The notes under the pieces: generated by a model | The model's input: only the letters and a program-made list of their open reading frames with translations | What the model was told of the DNA's origin: nothing | The model's database searches: none | Part shown: positions 54,147 through 63,664 of the stretch, piece by piece | How the letters are laid out: every line of letters begins with the position of its first letter | How positions within the stretch are numbered: the stretch's first letter is position 1 | Translations under genes and position numbers: made by a program | From: Sphingomonas sp. HMP9 | Lineage (GTDB): Bacteria > Pseudomonadota > Alphaproteobacteria > Sphingomonadales > Sphingomonadaceae | Assembly: GCF_013374115.1 (NCBI RefSeq) | Contig: NZ_AP022673.1 | Location: forward strand, 124,001-188,000 | Reading direction: 5' to 3' | DNA length: 64,000 nucleotides

Positions 54147-54622
54147 GCTGCGTTCGGCGCGGAAAGATCGAGCGCTGCTGCTTCGACATAGCCGACAAGG
54201 CCGCTCGGGCGTGCGACGCCCCAGGCGGAAACGCCAGCAATCTCCAGCACTTCGAAACTGTCGCCAGGATTGAGATCGACCATCGTATCGCTCGCTTCGT
54301 CTCTTCCACTACGCAACAAAGCTGTGCGCGCGACGGCCCGTATCATCGGCACGGCATAGTGTGGAGCGAATACGTATTCGGCCAGGCGAATATCGGCGAT
54401 GTCGCGGCGAACCGCGTGCGTGCGCGGGTCGAGGTCTACCGAACGCCCCGTCAGCGAAAAGCTCGTGCGGGCCTGGTCGTCGAACGGCTCAAGCGCGAGC
54501 GGCGGCGTGGCCGTTTGCGCCAGCAGGGGCGGGGCCGTCGCCGATGAATTGCCCGAACTCTTCAAGAAAATCTGCCCCTTCGGTCGTGCGCGCGACGAAG
54601 ATGTTGCGCTTGTCGCTGTCAT
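54143..54622 (-). CDS. SH3-domain protein
   Basis: The C-terminal part (about 100 residues) reads SVDLDPRTHAVRRDIADIRL, then LAEYVFAPHYAVPMI and VDLNPGDSFEVLEIAGVSAW, then GLVGYVEAAAL, matching bacterial SH3-like domains found in NlpC/P60-associated proteins. It probably binds cell-wall or protein ligands. No ATG, GTG or TTG lies between the MarR stop and the conserved part, so the start must lie inside the MarR gene in another frame. I give the ATG at 54622, but 54652 is also possible, and no ribosome-binding site is seen. Confidence 0.65.
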   Translation of the reverse strand: MTATSATSSSRARPKGQIFLKSSGNSSATAPPLLAQTATPPLALEPFDDQARTSFSLTGRSVDLDPRTHAVRRDIADIRLAEYVFAPHYAVPMIRAVARTALLRSGRDEASDTMVDLNPGDSFEVLEIAGVSAWGVARPSGLVGYVEAAALDLSAPNAA

Positions 54623-54848
54623 CGCGTTGCCGGCGCAGATAGCCGAGGGCACCCAACCTGTTCAAGGCGCGCGTAACGACCGGCTTCGATACGTTCAGCG
54701 CACGGGCAAGGCCGCGCACCGTATGGGGACCCGGTTTCAAATAGACCAGAAGAAGAAGCGCCATCTGACGATTGGTCAGATCCGGTTCACCCGAGCGGAC
54801 GTAATCCACCAGAGCGGTCATCCAGGTCGATAAGGTATTGGCTGCCAT
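54489..54848 (-). CDS. MarR-family transcriptional regulator
   Basis: The 119-residue product has the winged helix core: LTNRQMALLLLVYLKPGPH, TVRGLARALNVSKPVVTRAL (recognition helix region) and YLRRQRDDSDKRNIFVART (wing). It is shorter than typical MarR proteins, lacking most of the N-terminal dimerisation helix. The start MAANTLSTW is chosen; two upstream ATGs are in frame. It overlaps the SH3 gene by about 130 bp in another frame and is divergent from secG. Confidence 0.78.
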   Translation of the reverse strand: MAANTLSTWMTALVDYVRSGEPDLTNRQMALLLLVYLKPGPHTVRGLARALNVSKPVVTRALNRLGALGYLRRQRDDSDKRNIFVARTTEGADFLEEFGQFIGDGPAPAGANGHAAARA

Positions 54849-55055
54849 TGATGCCACAGCGTTGATCCGCCATCTGAATTTATATGCACGATACCCAGTC
54901 ATGAGCGTCATTACGGGTTCACAACGCTGCCCGGACGTCATGTTTCCGTAGTTTTGCGTGCGTCGTGCGATATGCCGTGCCACCGTTCCGGTTGATCGAA
55001 GCCGCGGTGTCGCCTATGTGCGCGCCTTCGCAAAAGTTCCGGGGTTTTCCGCGCA

Positions 55056-55454
55056 ATGTTCGCCTTTCTGCTCGTCATCCACGCGATCATCGCGGCCGCC
55101 CTCGTCACGGTGATCCTCATGCAGCGGTCGGAAGGCGGCGGTCTGGGCATGGGCGGCAGTCCGTCGGGCCTCATGTCGGCCCGCGGCGCGGCCGATTTCC
55201 TGACCCGCGCGACCGGCGTCCTCGCGACGATGTTCGTGCTGTTTTCGATTCTGCTCGCGGTTCTCGCAGCGAATCACCGCACCACGACGATCGACACCTC
55301 GCTCGCGCGCACACCGGCGGCGGCAGCGACGACGGTTCCGACCGCACAGCCCAAGGGTGACGCGGCGCCGTTCGCCGGCGGTGCGGAGAACGCTGGCGTT
55401 CCTGCCGGTACTACGGCTCCGGCCGACAACGGCGCGGTCCCGCTAGCCAACTAA
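55056..55454 (+). CDS. secG: preprotein translocase subunit SecG
   Basis: SecG assists SecYE in membrane translocation. The 132-residue product has two membrane segments (FLLVIHAIIAAALVTVILMQ and LATMFVLFSILLAVL) around the GLGMGGSPSGLMSARGAADF motif, and a Pro/Ala tail longer than in E. coli. It is 84 bp before pyrG. Confidence 0.93.
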   Translation: MFAFLLVIHAIIAAALVTVILMQRSEGGGLGMGGSPSGLMSARGAADFLTRATGVLATMFVLFSILLAVLAANHRTTTIDTSLARTPAAAATTVPTAQPKGDAAPFAGGAENAGVPAGTTAPADNGAVPLAN

Positions 55455-55538
55455 ACACTCCATTCGCCGATTAATGCGCCCCGCGTGATCCGCGGGCGCT
55501 TGTCGTTCGTCCCCAACACACGCTACGAGACTCTTCCC

Positions 55539-57173
55539 ATGGCTCGGTACATTTTCATCACCGGGGGCGTGGTTTCGTCGCTCGGTAAAGGTCTCATGGC
55601 GGCATCGCTTGCCGCTCTCCTCCAGGCACGCGGATACACCGTCAGGATTCGGAAGTTCGATCCGTATCTGAACGTCGATCCGGGCACGATGTCGCCGTAT
55701 CAGCACGGCGAGGTGTACGTCACCGACGACGGCGCCGAGACCGATCTGGACCTAGGTCATTACGAGCGCTTCACCGGCGTTCCCTCGCGCCAGTCGGACA
55801 ACGTCACGTCGGGCCGCATCTATCAGCAGATCATCACGCGCGAACGCCGCGGCGATTATCTCGGCGCGACCGTGCAGGTCATCCCGCACGTCACCGACGC
55901 AATCAAGGCGTTCGCGCGCGCCGAGACCGACGGCATCGACTTCGTGCTCTGCGAAATCGGTGGCACCGTCGGCGATATCGAATCACTGCCGTTCATCGAG
56001 GCGATTCGCCAGCTGAAGAACGAGGAAGGTCGCGGCAAGGCGATCAGCATCCACGTGACCCTGGTGCCGTACATTGCGGCCGCGGGCGAACTGAAGACCA
56101 AGCCGACTCAGCATTCGGTCCGCGAACTCGCGGCGCTGGGCGTCCAGCCGGACGTTCTCGTCTGCCGCTGCGAACATCCGTTGCCGCCGTCGGAACGCGC
56201 CAAGATCGCGCTGTTCTGTAACGTGCCCGCTAGCGCGGTTATCCCCGCGCTCGACGCGAAGAGCATCTACGCGGTTCCGCTCCAGTATCACGGTGAAGGA
56301 CTCGACATCGAAGTCCTGCGCGCGTTCGGGATCGAACCCGCCGATGCACCAGACCTGTCGCGCTGGACTGAGATCATGGACCGACTGACCAACCCGCAGG
56401 GCGAAGTCACGATCGGGGTGGTCGGCAAATATGTCGGGCTCCAGGACGCGTACAAGTCGCTCAACGAAGCGCTGGTCCACGGCGGCATCGCGAATCGCGT
56501 GAAGGTCAACGTTCGCTGGATCGACGCCGAATTGTTCGAGAACGCCGAGAGCGACATTGCCGGCCAACTTGAGCCGTGCGACGCAATCCTCGTCCCCGGC
56601 GCGTTCGGCGAGCGTGGCGCAGAGGGCAAGATCGCTTCGGTCAAGTTCGCACGCGAGCGGAAGATTCCGTATTTCGGCATCTGTTTCGGGATGCAGATGG
56701 CCTGTGTCGAGGGCGCGCGCGATCTTGCGGGCATCCCCAATGCGTCGTCGACCGAGTTCGGCCCAACCGACGAGCCGGTGGTCGGAATGATCACCGAATG
56801 GATGGGCCGCGAAGGTCTCGAAACGCGCGCGGCCGAGGGCGACATGGGCGGCACGATGCGGCTTGGCGCATATGACGCCAAGCTCGACGGCAACAGCGTG
56901 GTAGCGTCGATCTACGGCGGCACCGACATCTCGGAGCGTCATCGTCACCGCTACGAGGTCAACACCGGCTACAAGGAAGCGTTGGAGCAAGGCGGCCTCG
57001 TCTTCTCGGGAATGTCCCCGGACGGCACGCTCCCCGAGATCGTCGAACGTCCCGATCACCCCTGGTTCGTCGGCGTGCAGTTCCACCCCGAACTGAAGTC
57101 CAAGCCGTTCGATCCGCACCCGCTCTTCGCCAGCTTCATCGAAGCCGCCGTGAAGCAAAGCCGATTGGTCTGA
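55539..57173 (+). CDS. pyrG: CTP synthase
   Basis: PyrG makes CTP from UTP, ATP and glutamine. The 544-residue product starts [20 protein letters not shown] with the synthase P-loop ([10 protein letters not shown]), and has the C-terminal glutaminase domain with [10 protein letters not shown] (nucleophile Cys) and the HPEL His/Glu pair. The secG-pyrG order is standard in sphingomonads. An earlier in-frame start exists but lacks the family N-terminus. Confidence 0.97.
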   Translation: MARYIFITGGVVSSLGKGLMAASLAALLQARGYTVRIRKFDPYLNVDPGTMSPYQHGEVYVTDDGAETDLDLGHYERFTGVPSRQSDNVTSGRIYQQIITRERRGDYLGATVQVIPHVTDAIKAFARAETDGIDFVLCEIGGTVGDIESLPFIEAIRQLKNEEGRGKAISIHVTLVPYIAAAGELKTKPTQHSVRELAALGVQPDVLVCRCEHPLPPSERAKIALFCNVPASAVIPALDAKSIYAVPLQYHGEGLDIEVLRAFGIEPADAPDLSRWTEIMDRLTNPQGEVTIGVVGKYVGLQDAYKSLNEALVHGGIANRVKVNVRWIDAELFENAESDIAGQLEPCDAILVPGAFGERGAEGKIASVKFARERKIPYFGICFGMQMACVEGARDLAGIPNASSTEFGPTDEPVVGMITEWMGREGLETRAAEGDMGGTMRLGAYDAKLDGNSVVASIYGGTDISERHRHRYEVNTGYKEALEQGGLVFSGMSPDGTLPEIVERPDHPWFVGVQFHPELKSKPFDPHPLFASFIEAAVKQSRLV

Positions 57174-57179
57174 ACAACG

Positions 57180-57227
57180 CTCCCTCGCCTCGCGGGGGAG
57201 GGAAACAAAGGCGGCCTTTTCGCCGCC
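57180..57227. repeat. hairpins after pyrG, including a solitary arm
   Basis: A hairpin CTCCCTCGC/GCGGGGGAG (57180-57202) resembles a lone family 3 arm. A second hairpin GGCGGC/GCCGCC follows at 57210-57227. Neither is followed by a T tract. They may act as a weak terminator region. Confidence 0.5.
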
Positions 57228-57298
57228 CAAGACATGCTCACATTGAACATCCCCTGGATTGCTAGACTTTGCACGGCAAGGTTCAGGGAATAACATTC

Positions 57299-59755
57299 AT
57301 GTCGCTTACGCTTGCGCTGCTGCTTGCCGGTCGGGCCGCTACCGTATCAACGCCGCCCGCCGCTGCGCAGACGCCTCCAAGCGCGCCGGCGGATACGCAA
57401 GCCAGCGGCCGTCTCGGCAACCAGCAACAGGGCGGGGGCGATATCGTCGTCACCGCGCGTCGGCGCGCCGAGACGATCCAGACCGTGCCGATCGCGATGT
57501 CCGTCATCGGCGGGACCGCCCTCGCCGAAACCGGCGCGTACAATGTGAGCCGGCTGACGCAGCTCCAGCCGACACTGCAATTCTACTCGACCAATCCGCG
57601 CAACTCCGCGGCCAACATCCGCGGCCTCGGCGCACCGTTCGGCCTGACCAATGACGGGATCGAGCAGGGCGTCGGCATCTATGTCGACCAGGTCTATTAC
57701 AGCCGGATCGCCTCGGCGACGTTCGACTTCACCGATACCGAGCGGATCGAAGTGCTGCGCGGGCCCCAGGGCACGCTGTACGGCAAGAACACCACCGCCG
57801 GCGCGATCAACATCACGACGCGCAAGCCAAGCTTCACGCTCGAGGCGCGGATCGAGCTTACCACCGGCAACTATCAGTTCATCCAGGCAAAGGCGTCGGT
57901 GTCGGGACCGCTCATTCCCGACAAGCTCGCGATCCGGCTGTCGGCGGCAGTGACCGAGCGCGATGGCACGATTCACAACGTCATCACCGGCAAGGACCTG
58001 AATGCGCAGGACAATAAAAGCGTGCGTGGACAGCTTTACTGGAAGCCGACCGACACGCTCGATCTGGCCTTGTCGGGCGATTACGGCCAGCAGAACCCGA
58101 ATTGTTGCGTGCAGTATTACGCACGGACCGGCGCTACGCAGCGGCCGCTTACCCGGCAATACGCCGCGCTCGCCGCCGCGCAGGGCTATGTCGTGCCGTC
58201 GACCAACGCGTTCGACCGGGTGACCGACGTCGACACGCCGTTGCGTGCAAAGCAGGAACTGGGTGGGGTATCGCTGCTCGGCAATCTGGATCTCGGCGCG
58301 GCGACGATCACGTCGGTCAGCGCGTGGCGGTTCTGGCATTGGGACCCATCCAACGACCGTGACTTCATCGGGCTGCCGATCACCACCGTCTCCGCCAATC
58401 CGTCGCAGCAGACGCAGTATAGCCAGGAACTGCGGATCGCGTCGAACGGCAAGCACACGCTCGATTACGTGCTCGGTGCGTTCTATTTCTACCAGACGAT
58501 CGATACGCAAGGGCTTCAGGTGCAGGGGCCAGCCGCGAGCGCGTTCCTGCTCAGCCCGACCAGCGCCGGTGGCAAGGATCCGGCGACGCTGAACGGCCTC
58601 ACGGCGCGCAACACGATCGGCTTCACCAACACCAGCGCCGCGCTGTTCGGCAAGCTGACCTGGAACGTCAGCGACCGGTTTCAGATCGCGCCGGGCCTGC
58701 GTCTCAACTACGACAAGAAGAAGGGCGACTATGTCTCGGTCGTGACGACCGGGGCAGGCGAACTCGTTACGAGTAACGCGAGGTTCAACGATCAGCGCGG
58801 GGTGCTCGCGCCGCAGAGCTACCAGCCGGATTTCGACAACTGGAACCTGTCGGGCGATATCACGGCGGCCTACACCGTGACGTCCGACATTCACGCCTAT
58901 GCAACCTACGCGCGCAGCTACAAATCGGGCGGGATCAACCTGTCGGGCCTGCCGCTCGACGGCAGCAACAATCCGATCCTCTCGGCCGCGACGGTGAAGC
59001 CCGAGAAGGTGAACCATTTCGAGCTTGGCCTGAAGACACAGTTCCTGGATCGCCGGCTGACGCTCAATCTCGCCGGGTTCTGGACCGAGATCAGCGATTA
59101 CCAAGCGACCGTCACCAATGGCCAGCTCGGCGTGTTGCGCGGCTATCTCGCCAATGCCGGCAAGGTCCGGACCCGCGGCCTTGAATTCGACTCGGCGTTC
59201 CGTCCCACCGACCGGTTCAGCGTCTACGCGAACGGCGCCTATACGGACGCGAAATACGTCAAGTTCGTCGATGCGCCGTGCCCGCCCGAACTGTCCGGTG
59301 GCACCACCGCCGATGCGACTCACCCCGCGAGCCAAGCCGGTCAGGCGGGAACGTCGACGGCACCGTCCTACAGCCCGCAGAATTGCGACATTTCCGGCCA
59401 GCGCCTGCCCGGCGTGTCGAAATGGGCCTTCTCCTACGGCGCGGAATACGACCTGCCGGCAACGCTCGGCGGGATCGATGGCCAGGTGTATCTCGGCTAT
59501 GACGGCAGCTACCGCTCGACCTTCTCGTCCAACCCGTCGCGCTCGCTCTACACCGATATCAAGGGCTATGCGCTCAGCAACTTCCGCCTGGGATTCAAAG
59601 CGAAGGACAGCTGGAACGTATTCGGCTGGTTGCGCAACGCGTTCGACCACAACTATTACGAAGTGCTCGCGCTCCAGTCGGGCAGCACGGGCCTCGTTGT
59701 CGGACAGCCCGGTGATCCGCGCACGTATGGCCTGACCGTATCGCGATCGTTCTGA
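57299..59755 (+). CDS. TonB-dependent receptor
   Basis: These outer membrane beta-barrels import large or scarce nutrients using TonB energy. The 818-residue product has a hydrophobic N-terminal export signal, DIVVTARRRAE (TonB-box-like, about residues 50-60), the plug domain with TERIEVLRGPQGTLYGKNTT, and a barrel ending TYGLTVSRSF with the terminal Phe. The ATG at 57299 is favoured by AGGGA nine bases upstream. The substrate is not evident: no Fur box or neighbour gives it away. Confidence 0.93.
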   Translation: MSLTLALLLAGRAATVSTPPAAAQTPPSAPADTQASGRLGNQQQGGGDIVVTARRRAETIQTVPIAMSVIGGTALAETGAYNVSRLTQLQPTLQFYSTNPRNSAANIRGLGAPFGLTNDGIEQGVGIYVDQVYYSRIASATFDFTDTERIEVLRGPQGTLYGKNTTAGAINITTRKPSFTLEARIELTTGNYQFIQAKASVSGPLIPDKLAIRLSAAVTERDGTIHNVITGKDLNAQDNKSVRGQLYWKPTDTLDLALSGDYGQQNPNCCVQYYARTGATQRPLTRQYAALAAAQGYVVPSTNAFDRVTDVDTPLRAKQELGGVSLLGNLDLGAATITSVSAWRFWHWDPSNDRDFIGLPITTVSANPSQQTQYSQELRIASNGKHTLDYVLGAFYFYQTIDTQGLQVQGPAASAFLLSPTSAGGKDPATLNGLTARNTIGFTNTSAALFGKLTWNVSDRFQIAPGLRLNYDKKKGDYVSVVTTGAGELVTSNARFNDQRGVLAPQSYQPDFDNWNLSGDITAAYTVTSDIHAYATYARSYKSGGINLSGLPLDGSNNPILSAATVKPEKVNHFELGLKTQFLDRRLTLNLAGFWTEISDYQATVTNGQLGVLRGYLANAGKVRTRGLEFDSAFRPTDRFSVYANGAYTDAKYVKFVDAPCPPELSGGTTADATHPASQAGQAGTSTAPSYSPQNCDISGQRLPGVSKWAFSYGAEYDLPATLGGIDGQVYLGYDGSYRSTFSSNPSRSLYTDIKGYALSNFRLGFKAKDSWNVFGWLRNAFDHNYYEVLALQSGSTGLVVGQPGDPRTYGLTVSRSF

Positions 59756-59816
59756 TCCTCAGGCGTTATCGTCACGACACGTTCAGGTTGCGCGAAATAG
59801 AACGTGAATACGGCCC

Positions 59817-59854
59817 GGAGGGACGTCGCAGTCGGAAGCTCCCGATGTCCCTCC
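59817..59854 (+). other. hairpin between the receptor gene and the next
   Basis: GGAGGGAC (59817-59824) pairs with GTCCCTCC (59847-59854), with inner TCGG/CCGA pairing. No T tract follows. It may be a weak terminator or an orphan palindrome. Confidence 0.45.
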
Positions 59855-59953
59855 GGTTCCGGATCCACGACATCTTGCCGCTGTCCGGTGGTCTCTTGCG
59901 CAGAGCCTCTGCGGAGCGCAGTCTGTTGCTAAGGAAAATGCAGGGGCAGCGAC

Positions 59954-60388
59954 ATGTTCTTCGTACGACAGGGGCCCTTGTGGTTTCGCATGACCACGGG
60001 CGTGCTCGTTCTCTGGGGGCTCGTCGGATGTTTCATGTGCCTGCAACAGCTGAGACTCGGCGCCGACGCGATGGGGCAGGCGAGTGCCTATGACCGCGCG
60101 CTCTATGCCAGTTTGCCCAACTGGTATGGTCCGCTGTTCGCCGTCGCCGTGCTGACCGGCTTCGTCGGCGCGATCCTCTTGTTCATGCGCCGCGCCTACG
60201 CCCGCCGGTTCCTGATCGCGTCGCTGGCGGCGACGATCGCGCAGTTCGGCTGGCTGTTCGCCTCGACCGACATTGTCGCGCACAAGGGCGCGAGCGAGAC
60301 GCTCGGTCTACCCGTCGTCATTATCGCGATCGCCGCGTTCACGCTCTGGCTGGTTGGCCATGCCCGGCAAAAGGGATGGGCGGTTTGA
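59954..60388 (+). CDS. small multi-span membrane protein, unknown
   Basis: The 144-residue product has four hydrophobic segments (about 15-35, 60-85, 88-110, 118-138): the first contains GVLVLWGLVGCFMCL and the last ETLGLPVVIIAIAAFTLWLV. No named family is recognised. The start ATG follows AGGGGCAGCGAC. It precedes panB by 63 bp, so cotranscription is possible but not shown. Confidence 0.75.
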   Translation: MFFVRQGPLWFRMTTGVLVLWGLVGCFMCLQQLRLGADAMGQASAYDRALYASLPNWYGPLFAVAVLTGFVGAILLFMRRAYARRFLIASLAATIAQFGWLFASTDIVAHKGASETLGLPVVIIAIAAFTLWLVGHARQKGWAV

Positions 60389-60451
60389 TCGCCCCTGGAC
60401 CGTTGATCCGAAGGCTGGGCGAGCACCGACGCACACGCTACTAGCGTTCCC

Positions 60452-61312
60452 ATGTCAACGACCTACACCCTCGACACCGCGACGAGTCGCGCGAACCCGA
60501 CGCCGGCGCCGCTCAAGCGCCTGACGATCCCTGCGATCCATCGTCAAAAGGGCAAGACGCCGCTCGTCATGCTGACCGCCTACACCGTGCGGACCGCGCA
60601 GCTGCTCGACCCGCATTGCGATATGCTGCTGGTCGGCGATAGCCTGGGGCAGGTGATCTACGGCCTGCCTTCGACCGTGCCCGTCACGCTGGAGATGATG
60701 GCGGCGCACGGCGCAGCGGTGGTACGCGGCAGCTATCATGCCGTGGTCGTGATCGACATGCCGTTCGGCAGCTACGAAGCGTCGCCTGAAAAGGCGTTCG
60801 AGAGTGCGGCGTGGCTCCTCAAGCAGACCGGCGCGGCAGCGGTGAAGCTCGAGGGGGGCACCGCTATGGCGCCGACCGTCAAGTTCCTGACCGAGCGCGG
60901 CATTCCGGTGGTGGGCCATGTCGGCCTCACGCCGCAGGCCGTCAACGTCCTCGGCGGCTACGGCGCACGCGGTCGGACACCCGAGGAGGCGGCGAAGATC
61001 GTTGCCGACGCGCAGAGCATCGCCGAGGCCGGTGCCTTCTCGCTCGTGATCGAGGGAGTGGTCGAGCCGATCGCGATCGAGATCACCAACACCATCGCTT
61101 GCCCGACGATCGGGATCGGTGCGTCGGCGCAGTGCGACGGACAAGTTCTGGTGACCGAAGACATGCTCGGGATGTTCGAGCGGACCGCCAAGTTCGTGAA
61201 GCGGTTCGCCGACATCGCCGGCACGATTTCGTCCGCGGCGCAGACCTATGCGGACGACGTCCGGTCGCGTGCGTTTCCGGGCGCCGAGCAGGTCTACTCG
61301 CCCAAGGATTGA
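60452..61312 (+). CDS. panB: 3-methyl-2-oxobutanoate hydroxymethyltransferase
   Basis: PanB makes ketopantoate for pantothenate and CoA synthesis. The 286-residue product has [34 protein letters not shown] with the Mg-binding Asp, [29 protein letters not shown], and [20 protein letters not shown] with the conserved Glu further on. Normal length with a short extra N-terminus. CoA supports the ACP and fatty acid genes earlier in the window, although they are far apart. Confidence 0.96.
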   Translation: MSTTYTLDTATSRANPTPAPLKRLTIPAIHRQKGKTPLVMLTAYTVRTAQLLDPHCDMLLVGDSLGQVIYGLPSTVPVTLEMMAAHGAAVVRGSYHAVVVIDMPFGSYEASPEKAFESAAWLLKQTGAAAVKLEGGTAMAPTVKFLTERGIPVVGHVGLTPQAVNVLGGYGARGRTPEEAAKIVADAQSIAEAGAFSLVIEGVVEPIAIEITNTIACPTIGIGASAQCDGQVLVTEDMLGMFERTAKFVKRFADIAGTISSAAQTYADDVRSRAFPGAEQVYSPKD

Positions 61313-61384
61313 TCCGCTTCCGTTTCGGTTCCGGCGCGGCTAAGGTCCGCGCCGCCCACCCCCTCACTATTTCCGGAGCATTCC

Positions 61385-62125
61385 TTGGCCCTCCCGCCGA
61401 AAACCGATCAAGCATTCCTGCGTGAGGTCGACGAAGAACTGCGACGCGACCAGCTCGCCGGGTTCTGGACGAACTGGGGCGTCTGGGTTGGGGTCGCCGT
61501 TGTTGCGGCGCTCGCCGCGCTCGCCGGCTTTCTCTACTGGCAGCATCACAATGGCGAGGCCGCCGGCGTCGAAGGCGAACAGCTTCAGGTCGCGTATGAC
61601 TCGCTGGGCGCGAACAACGCCGCCGCCGCCGCGAAACCGCTCGCCGAACTCGCCAAGTCGAACCGCGACGGCTACCGCGCGCTCGCGCTGTTCACGCAGG
61701 CCGACGTTCTTCTCCAGAAGGACGATCTGAAGGGTGCTGCTGCCAAGCTCGGCGCGATTGCTGCGGATACGTCGCTGGCCAAGCCGTTCCGCGACCTCGC
61801 GCTCGTTCGCCAGACGTCCGCCGAGTTCGATACGCTGAAGCCGCAGGTCATCGTCGAGCGGCTCCGTCCGCTCGCGGTGCCCGGTGGTCCATGGCTCGGC
61901 AGCGCGGGCGAGATGGTCGCGATTTCCTATCTCCGGATGAACCAGCGTCAGCAGGCTGGGACGTTGTTCGGCCAGATCGCTCGCGATACCGGCGTGCCCG
62001 AGACGATCCGTCAACGCGCGGTTCAGATGGCTGGCGTACTGGGTGTGGACGCTGTCGCCAGCACTGGAGCTACTGCCCGGGTCATCACTCCGGCTGCATC
62101 AAACGAGGATACCAAGGCGCAATGA
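61385..62125 (+). CDS. YfgM-like tetratricopeptide protein
   Basis: YfgM is an inner membrane, periplasm-facing helper linked to the Sec translocon in E. coli. The 246-residue product has a cytosolic N-terminus (AFLREVDEELRRDQLAGFW), one membrane segment (WVGVAVVAALAALAGFLYW, about residues 36-54) and a periplasmic Ala-rich helical repeat domain. The order yfgM-bamB-der is the same as in E. coli. Start TTG; the stop overlaps the bamB start. Confidence 0.85.
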   Translation: MALPPKTDQAFLREVDEELRRDQLAGFWTNWGVWVGVAVVAALAALAGFLYWQHHNGEAAGVEGEQLQVAYDSLGANNAAAAAKPLAELAKSNRDGYRALALFTQADVLLQKDDLKGAAAKLGAIAADTSLAKPFRDLALVRQTSAEFDTLKPQVIVERLRPLAVPGGPWLGSAGEMVAISYLRMNQRQQAGTLFGQIARDTGVPETIRQRAVQMAGVLGVDAVASTGATARVITPAASNEDTKAQ

Positions 62126-63444
62126 TGAAGACATATCGGGTGACGGTCGCCGTCGCCGCGCTGATGGCGCTCAGCGGTTGCGGGATCTTCAAGGGCGGCT
62201 TGAAGAAGACGCCGACGGTCGGCGACCGCGTCTCGATCCTGGTCTCGGAGAACGAGGTCGAGACCGACAAGACGATCGCCGACGTTCAGGTCCTGTTGCC
62301 GGCACCCGCGGTCAACGACGCCTGGGCACAGCCTGGCGGCAATCCCGCCAAGTCGATGGGTCAGCTCGCGCTTGGCGACCAACCCAAGCGCGCATGGCAG
62401 ACGTCGATAAACGGCGGCTCCAACCGCGAGCGGCTCGGCGCCGCGCCGGTGGTTGCCGACAACAAGCTGTTCGTGACCGACGTCACCGCGACGATTCACG
62501 CCTTTGCTGCCGACACCGGCGCGGCGCTGTGGAGCGCTGGTATCACCGAGGGCAAGCTCAACAAGGCCGCACGATTCGGTGGTGGGGTCAGCTATGACGA
62601 CGGCAAGCTCTATGCGACCGACGGCGTCGGCGACGTCGTCGCGATGAACGCGGCAGACGGCAAGATCCTGTGGCGCGCCAAGCCCGGCGCGCCGCTACGC
62701 GGCTCGCCGACCGTCGCCAACGGCGCGGTCTATGTCTTGACGCAGGACAACCAGGTCTTCTCGCTCAACCAAGGCGATGGCAAAGTCCAGTGGGTCCAGT
62801 CGGGGACGCTCGAAACGCAGGGCGTGTTCGGCGTTGCAGCTCCGGCGGTCAGCCAGGGCACCGTCGTCGCAGGCTTCTCGAGCGGCGAACTCAGCGCCTA
62901 TCGCTACGAGAATGGCCGTATCCTGTGGCAGGACGCGCTGTCGCGCACCTCGGTCACGACGTCGGTGTCGAGCCTGTCGGATATCGACGCCGCACCGGTG
63001 ATCGACGGTGGCCGCGTATACGCGGTCGGGCAGGGTGGCCGCATGGTCGCGCTCGAACTGTCGACCGGGCAGCGTCTGTGGGAGCAGAACTTCGCGGGCA
63101 TCTCGACACCGTGGATCGCGGGCGAATGGCTGTTCGTCGTCACGGACGATGCCAAGCTCGTCTGCTTGTCGCGGTCGAACGGCAAGGCGCGCTGGATCGC
63201 CCAGTTGCCGCGCTTCCAGAACGAGAAGAAGCGCAGCAATGCGATCACGTGGTTCGGCCCGATCCTGGCCGGCAATCGTCTCGTCCTCACCAACTCGCGC
63301 GGCGAGATCAACTTCGTCTCGCCGGTCGATGGCACGGTGAGTTCGACGATCGAGACGAAGACGCCGTTCGCGTTGCCGCCGATCGTCGCCAACTCGACGC
63401 TCTACACGCTCGACCAGAAGGGCAAGGTCACCGCCTACCGGTGA
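62122..63444 (+). CDS. bamB: outer membrane assembly lipoprotein BamB
   Basis: BamB is a beta-propeller lipoprotein of the BAM complex that inserts outer membrane proteins. The 440-residue product has a signal with lipobox LMALSGC (Cys20 lipidated) and then PQQ-like propeller blades, with repeated segments such as DTGAALWSAGI, DGKILWRAKPG and NGRILWQDALS. Start at 62122 or the adjacent ATG at 62125; it overlaps the yfgM-like stop. A der gene follows. Confidence 0.94.
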   Translation: MMKTYRVTVAVAALMALSGCGIFKGGLKKTPTVGDRVSILVSENEVETDKTIADVQVLLPAPAVNDAWAQPGGNPAKSMGQLALGDQPKRAWQTSINGGSNRERLGAAPVVADNKLFVTDVTATIHAFAADTGAALWSAGITEGKLNKAARFGGGVSYDDGKLYATDGVGDVVAMNAADGKILWRAKPGAPLRGSPTVANGAVYVLTQDNQVFSLNQGDGKVQWVQSGTLETQGVFGVAAPAVSQGTVVAGFSSGELSAYRYENGRILWQDALSRTSVTTSVSSLSDIDAAPVIDGGRVYAVGQGGRMVALELSTGQRLWEQNFAGISTPWIAGEWLFVVTDDAKLVCLSRSNGKARWIAQLPRFQNEKKRSNAITWFGPILAGNRLVLTNSRGEINFVSPVDGTVSSTIETKTPFALPPIVANSTLYTLDQKGKVTAYR

Positions 63445-63483
63445 CTCAAGCTCTTTCTCCCCGCCGGGGGATAAAAGGGCAGA

Positions 63484-63600
63484 TCCTCTTCCGCCAGAGG
63501 GAGGTGGCTGGCACCTGCCAGACGGACGGGGAGGACCCGGAACGCCTGTTCCGCGTCCTCCCGCTCTGTCGCCTCCGCACCACCCCCCTGGGGGGAGGAC
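63484..63600. repeat. diverged palindromic element (family 4) before der
   Basis: The left arm carries CCGCCAGAGGGAGGTGGC and the right CGCCTCCGCACCACCCCCCTG, with inner GTCCTCCCG matching CGGGGAGGAC. It is a degenerate relative of the element at 16778. Confidence 0.8.
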
Positions 63601-63664
63601 CGCGTAATCGAATGTCGATTCGCCATAGGTGACGCCAGCGCGTTCCCGCGCTAAGGGCCTGCCA

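Noticed and set aside
57269..57298. An earlier TTG start for the TonB-dependent receptor
   Set aside because: It has no ribosome-binding site, whereas the ATG at 57299 has AGGGA at a good distance.
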